This document shows, piece after piece, positions 6,648-9,414 of a DNA stretch of 9,414 nt (positions within the stretch are counted from its first letter, which is position 1; each line of letters opens with the position of its first letter). The DNA comes from Spirochaetaceae bacterium (GTDB taxonomy: Bacteria; Spirochaetota; Spirochaetia; Treponematales; Rectinemataceae): assembly GCA_003452735.1 (NCBI GenBank), contig DMNL01000130.1:1-9414 (forward strand), read 5' to 3'. The translations under genes were made by a program, and so were the position numbers. The notes under the pieces were generated by a model. It worked only from the letters and a program-made list of their open reading frames with translations. It had not been told where the DNA came from and did not search any database.

Positions 6648-7504
6648 AGCTACGAAGAAAAGATATTGTCAACATTTTTCAAATTTTGCTCATAGTAATG
6701 GTAGTGCTCTCGGTACTCGTGCCGTTCTATTGGACATTCAAAATAAGCATAAGCCCAGAAAAAGAGGTTCGGTCGCGGCCAATTAAATGGGGCGTTTCAG
6801 AACCGAGTTTCAAAAATTATCAGGATATTCTATTTTCTTCTTCAAAAGCAATTGGCACTGCTTACACATTTAAGCGAGGCCTTATCAACAGCCTCATTGT
6901 GAGCGTGATTACTACAGTCATTACCGTGTTTTTTGGCGCTCTTGGTGCGTATGCAATTGCGCGGCTCAAGGTAAAATATGGCAATGCAATGACCTTTTTT
7001 GTGCTGTTGACGCAGATGTTGCCGCCTGTACTCCTTATTATTCCGCTCTATTTTATCGCGAATCAATTCAAGCTGCTCAACACAAAGCTACTTTTAGTTA
7101 TTTGTTATGTGGCGCTCAATTTGCCCCTTTGTATATGGATTATGCGCGGCTATTTTCTCACGCTCCCGTCGGCGATTGAAGAATCGGCGCTTATCGATGG
7201 CTGCGATAGGCTTGGCGCGCTCTTTCGGATTGTGTTGCCGCTGTCAGGGCCAGCTCTCTTTACGGCGGGACTTTTTGTGTTTAATGCCTCATGGAACGAA
7301 TTTCTCTTTGCGCTGACGTTCACGACTGACCTCAAGGCAAAGACAATGACAGTGGCCATGGCAGAGATGATTGGCCGCTTCCGCACGGATTATGGGCTTA
7401 TGGCTACAAGTGGAATTTTGGGCAGTATTTTGCCGCTCGTGTTTGTGGCCTTTTTCCAGAAATATCTTGTAAGCGGCATTACTGGGGGCGCAGTAAAGCA
7501 ATAG
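6644..7504 (+). CDS. Sugar ABC transporter permease, MalG type
   Basis: Second inner-membrane subunit (286 residues) of the same importer. It starts within the ATGA overlap with the MalF-type gene, and a purine-rich AGAGGAAGAG just upstream is the likely ribosome binding site. There are about six hydrophobic helices, the first at about 11-30. The EAA loop reads E179-E180-S181-A182, G186, I196 and L198-P199, the usual MalG form. The preceding PLCIWIMRGYFLTLPSAIEE and following ASWNEFLFALTF segments are strong MalG/UgpE/LacG signatures. The protein ends GGAVKQ, as most of the family do (GA.KG-like tails). The glycosidase gene follows after 84 bases in the same direction. Confidence 0.95.
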   Translation: MKLRRKDIVNIFQILLIVMVVLSVLVPFYWTFKISISPEKEVRSRPIKWGVSEPSFKNYQDILFSSSKAIGTAYTFKRGLINSLIVSVITTVITVFFGALGAYAIARLKVKYGNAMTFFVLLTQMLPPVLLIIPLYFIANQFKLLNTKLLLVICYVALNLPLCIWIMRGYFLTLPSAIEESALIDGCDRLGALFRIVLPLSGPALFTAGLFVFNASWNEFLFALTFTTDLKAKTMTVAMAEMIGRFRTDYGLMATSGILGSILPLVFVAFFQKYLVSGITGGAVKQ

Positions 7505-7517
7505 GTGAAATAAAATC

Positions 7518-7525
7518 GTGGCCAC
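7518..7525. repeat. 8-base perfect palindrome GTGGCCAC
   Basis: A self-complementary octamer in the 84-base gap between the MalG-type permease and glycosidase genes. The gap has no T-rich tail and no promoter I can support, so the glycosidase is probably co-transcribed with the permeases. The palindrome could be a small operator or chance. Confidence 0.3.
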
Positions 7526-7588
7526 TACACAATAATCACAAAGGCGACTGAGTTTGGGCAGCCATACAGTTTAAAAGGAGTAACGCTT

Positions 7589-8968
7589 ATGGTAAGAAAA
7601 AAAATAGTCGTAATCGGTGCCGGAAGTGCATCCTTCGGCATTTCGACATTGGCAGGTATTATGCGCAACCCGGACCTCCATGGCTGTGAGCTTTGCCTCG
7701 TCGATATCAATCGCGAAGGGCTCGAAGCGATCGAAAAGCTTGCGCTGCGTATGAATGATGAATGGCATGCTGATATGCGCATTAGTGCTACAGAACAAAG
7801 AAAGGACGCACTGTCTGGCGCAGATTACGTGGTGCTTTCTATTGCGGTAGATCGGGAAAATCGCTGGAGAATCGATCACGAGCTCGCCAAAGAGTATGGC
7901 ATCATGCACTATGCAGAAAATGGTGGCCCGGCCGCACTCTTCCATACTGCGCGTAACCTCGCCCAGATCATGCCTATAATCAAAGATATGGAAGCTCTTT
8001 GCCCAAATGCGTACCTCCTCAATTTCACTAATCCCGTGCCACGCATTGCGCTTGCAGTGCATCGCTATTCATCCATCCGCACAATTGGCATTTGTCATCA
8101 GCTCAGTTTTGGCTATATGATGGCGGGCTATGTCCTCGCACAAGACCTTGGCATTGACGCACCGCGAGATTATCGCTTTGTGTGGACCGATGAATCGAGC
8201 CAAATTGAGCGCATCATTGTCGAACAAGCGATACAAAAAATCGACATCCTCGCAGCTGGGATCAACCACTTCACATGGATGCTCGATGTGCGGACAAAAA
8301 ACGGGGAAGACCTCTACCCGCTTCTTAAAAAGCGATTCTTGAAAGCGCCAGCCGATTTCGAGCCGCTCACGCAAGAGATGATTCGTATTTTCGATTGCGT
8401 ACCGGTGCCAGGCGATTGCCACCTTTGCGAATATCTGCCTTATACGCACAGTATGAGCCGCAATACATGGGCAAAATACAATATTCAAATGTATGATCTA
8501 AACCGGGGTTCCAAAAATCGGGAACGAATGTGGCAGAATATCGCCCAGATGGGACGCGGCGAAGTGCCAATCGATAGCCTAAAAGATGCACATACTGAGC
8601 GCGCCGAGCTCATCATAGGCGCAATTAAGACCAATAGCCATGCCTATGAAGCAGCGGTCAATGTGCCCAATGTAGGGTGTATCGAAAATTTGCCCAATGA
8701 TACCATTGTCGAAGTGCCCGCCGTGGTGGATGCCGCAGGAGTGTATGGCCTCTCCGTTGGAAGATTGCCTGAGCCGGTTGCGGAACTTTGCCGCCGCCAG
8801 ATGACCATTGCTGAGCTTTCCGTCAAGGCAGGCGTAGAAGGTGATAGAAAAGCAGCCATCGAAGCGCTCGCGCTCGATCCTATGATCGACGATCCCTCGC
8901 TGGCGTCGACGCTATTTGACCGCTACTTCGATGTGCACAGAGACTTTCTTCCACAATTCACTTCTTAG
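7589..8968 (+). CDS. GH4-family glycosidase, NAD+- and metal-dependent, unassigned substrate
   Basis: Cytoplasmic enzyme of glycoside hydrolase family 4, whose members cleave glycosides by transient oxidation at C3 and elimination, using NAD+ and usually Mn2+. It has 459 residues, usual for the family. The N-terminal Rossmann motif is VVIGAGSASFG (7-17), with an acidic strand end at D39 (LCLVDIN). NFTNP is at 145-149. The family's metal-ligand and catalytic positions appear as C169-H170 in GICHQLSFG and as N226-H227 in GINHFTW. GDCHLCEYLPY (275-285) matches the family GDxHLxE motif. C169-H170 argues against the phospho-glycosidase subgroups (CN or CD there) and suits a substrate brought in unphosphorylated by the adjacent ABC importer. 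CHQL is not one of the subgroup signatures I know (CHSV, CHEI/CHEV, CHG), and the usual GPGG segment is replaced by ENGGPAALFHTARN. An alpha-glycoside, a uronide or another sugar is possible. AAGGAG lies eight bases before the ATG. Confidence 0.9.
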   Translation: MVRKKIVVIGAGSASFGISTLAGIMRNPDLHGCELCLVDINREGLEAIEKLALRMNDEWHADMRISATEQRKDALSGADYVVLSIAVDRENRWRIDHELAKEYGIMHYAENGGPAALFHTARNLAQIMPIIKDMEALCPNAYLLNFTNPVPRIALAVHRYSSIRTIGICHQLSFGYMMAGYVLAQDLGIDAPRDYRFVWTDESSQIERIIVEQAIQKIDILAAGINHFTWMLDVRTKNGEDLYPLLKKRFLKAPADFEPLTQEMIRIFDCVPVPGDCHLCEYLPYTHSMSRNTWAKYNIQMYDLNRGSKNRERMWQNIAQMGRGEVPIDSLKDAHTERAELIIGAIKTNSHAYEAAVNVPNVGCIENLPNDTIVEVPAVVDAAGVYGLSVGRLPEPVAELCRRQMTIAELSVKAGVEGDRKAAIEALALDPMIDDPSLASTLFDRYFDVHRDFLPQFTS

Positions 8969-9000
8969 CTATAGCGAACTTGGAGAAATATAGCCAGGAT

Positions 9001-9014
9001 GGCATGCATATGCC
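9001..9014 (+). other. Small hairpin after the glycosidase gene, not a clear terminator
   Basis: GGCAT and ATGCC pair around a GCAT loop about 30 bases after the glycosidase stop. No T-run follows, so this is not a convincing Rho-independent terminator. A second tiny fold, ATTG/CAAT, follows at 9022-9034. Termination here may depend on Rho or be incomplete. Confidence 0.25.
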
Positions 9015-9022
9015 TAACTCCA

Positions 9023-9057
9023 TTGCCGCGCAATAGAGTAATTTATTATAATATAAT
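9023..9057 (+). promoter_or_regulatory. Promoter for the slyD-like gene, with two overlapping -10 boxes
   Basis: TTGCCG (9023-9028, four of six -35 bases) is followed after 18 bases by a perfect TATAAT (9047-9052). A second perfect TATAAT shares one base with it (9052-9057) but lies too far from this -35. Transcription should start at about 9059-9065, leaving a leader of about 105 bases. Confidence 0.6.
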
Positions 9058-9063
9058 TCTGAG

Positions 9064-9111
9064 TTGAGCATGACTATTTATGTACATCTAATGCATTCGA
9101 TCCGTGCTCAA
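9064..9111 (+). other. Long-loop stem in the slyD leader
   Basis: TTGAGCA (9064-9070) and TGCTCAA (9105-9111) are perfect inverted repeats. Adding T·G and G-C pairs inward gives a 9-base-pair stem around a 30-base loop that itself contains the palindromes ATGTACAT and AATGCATT. The predicted start of transcription falls at the foot of the left arm, so the fold would sit at the 5' end of the message. Confidence 0.45.
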
Positions 9112-9124
9112 ATAATGCGCATTC
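9089..9124 (+). repeat. Paired near-palindromes TAATGCATTC / TAATGCGCATTC
   Basis: TAATGCATTC (9089-9098) and TAATGCGCATTC (9113-9124) differ only by a two-base GC insert and start 24 bases apart. Each has a self-complementary core (AATGCATT and AATGCGCATT). They could be paired protein-binding sites in the leader, or chance in AT-rich sequence. Confidence 0.4.
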
Positions 9125-9167
9125 TAAATGCGGTGGAAGTATTTTTACTCTTTAAGAAGGATCTACA

Positions 9168-9414
9168 ATGGAAATTAAAAAAGATCGCGTCGTTACCATC
9201 GACTATTCTCTCAGCGACGATGTCGGTAGGATCATTGATTCGTCAGAGGAAAACGAACCTCTAGTGTATCTTCATGGCAATGATAACATAATCCCAGGGC
9301 TGGAACGAGAACTCGAAGGAAAAATTCCAGGCGAAACCCTGAGCTGTAGTATTCCTCCGACCGATGCATATGGAGAACGCAACGAGTCTCTTGTTTTCAA
9401 GGTCAATAAGAAGG
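9168..9414 (+). CDS. slyD: SlyD-like FKBP peptidyl-prolyl cis-trans isomerase, N-terminal part (cut by right edge)
   Basis: Cytoplasmic folding helper that isomerises prolyl bonds and acts as a chaperone; many relatives also bind nickel through a C-terminal tail that is not in view. The frame starts MEIKKDRVVTIDYSLSD and is open for 82 codons to the edge. The FKBP core is clear: Y13, PLVYLHG (31-37), the NIIPGLERELEGK motif (40-52) and PPTDAYGER (63-71). After residue 71 the chain goes into the flap-insert region typical of SlyD rather than plain FKBP. AAGAAGGA lies about six bases before the ATG. It has its own promoter and looks independent of the sugar genes. Family is secure; the gene symbol is probable. 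Confidence 0.9.
   Translation, partial: MEIKKDRVVTIDYSLSDDVGRIIDSSEENEPLVYLHGNDNIIPGLERELEGKIPGETLSCSIPPTDAYGERNESLVFKVNKK

Noticed and set aside
7571..8591. Minus-strand open frames of 70-163 codons under the glycosidase gene, such as 7571-8062 and 8069-8488.
   Set aside because: They are antisense shadows of a GH4 gene with intact motifs, have no ribosome binding site I can support, and show no recognisable protein features.
8969..9034. Rho-independent terminator after the glycosidase gene.
   Set aside because: The two small hairpins here have no following T-run and short stems.
9064..9264. 66-codon plus-strand frame overlapping the slyD start.
   Set aside because: It starts at the predicted transcript start without a ribosome binding site and runs out of frame into a clearly coding SlyD sequence.
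1..9414. CRISPR array, tRNA, rRNA, insertion sequence or attachment site.
   Set aside because: No regularly spaced repeats, cloverleaf, rRNA blocks, transposase motifs or long terminal repeats are visible; the only exact tandem repeat is the two-copy 12-base unit at 5713-5736.

Overview
The window looks like chromosome from a diderm, fermentative bacterium, most likely a spirochaete (Treponema/Spirochaeta-like). The FtsK core, the AraC-type regulator with an N-terminal membrane-spanning sensor, and a sugar ABC operon with no ATPase gene all fit that group. This assignment is inference from protein resemblance and was not checked by any search. No tRNA, rRNA, CRISPR array, insertion sequence or phage gene is visible. 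Coding density is high, and no stretch longer than about 230 bases lacks a gene.

Layout. (1) Bases 1-1762, minus strand: the N-terminal 587 residues of an FtsK/SpoIIIE DNA translocase, cut by the left edge just after Walker A. (2) 1763-1988: a divergent intergenic region with candidate promoters on both strands and an odd open frame in the ftsK leader. (3) 1989-4214: a 741-residue two-pass membrane protein ending in an AraC-type DNA-binding domain. (4) 4215-4400: a 186-base regulatory region with short repeats. (5) 4401-7504: a sugar ABC importer made of a family 1 solute-binding protein, a MalF-type permease and a MalG-type permease; the two permease genes overlap by four bases. (6) 7589-8968: an NAD+/metal-dependent glycosidase of family GH4. 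(7) 8969-9167: an intergenic region with a good promoter and a foldable leader. (8) 9168 to the right edge: the N-terminal part of a SlyD-like FKBP peptidyl-prolyl isomerase.

How it works together (inference). The membrane regulator probably senses a ligand outside the cytoplasm, or one presented by the binding protein, and its AraC domain turns on the transporter-glycosidase genes downstream. The binding protein captures an oligosaccharide or glycoside, and the two permeases import it using an ATPase encoded elsewhere (MalK/MsiK/UgpC type). The GH4 enzyme then cleaves it in the cytoplasm. Import by ABC transporter rather than PTS agrees with the CH motif in the enzyme, which differs from the CN/CD motifs of the phospho-glycosidase subgroups. 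The substrate cannot be read from sequence: the GH4 signature here is CHQL, which matches none of the subgroup motifs I know. This is the best candidate for new biology in the window. ftsK and slyD are housekeeping genes flanking what looks like a self-contained sugar-use cassette.
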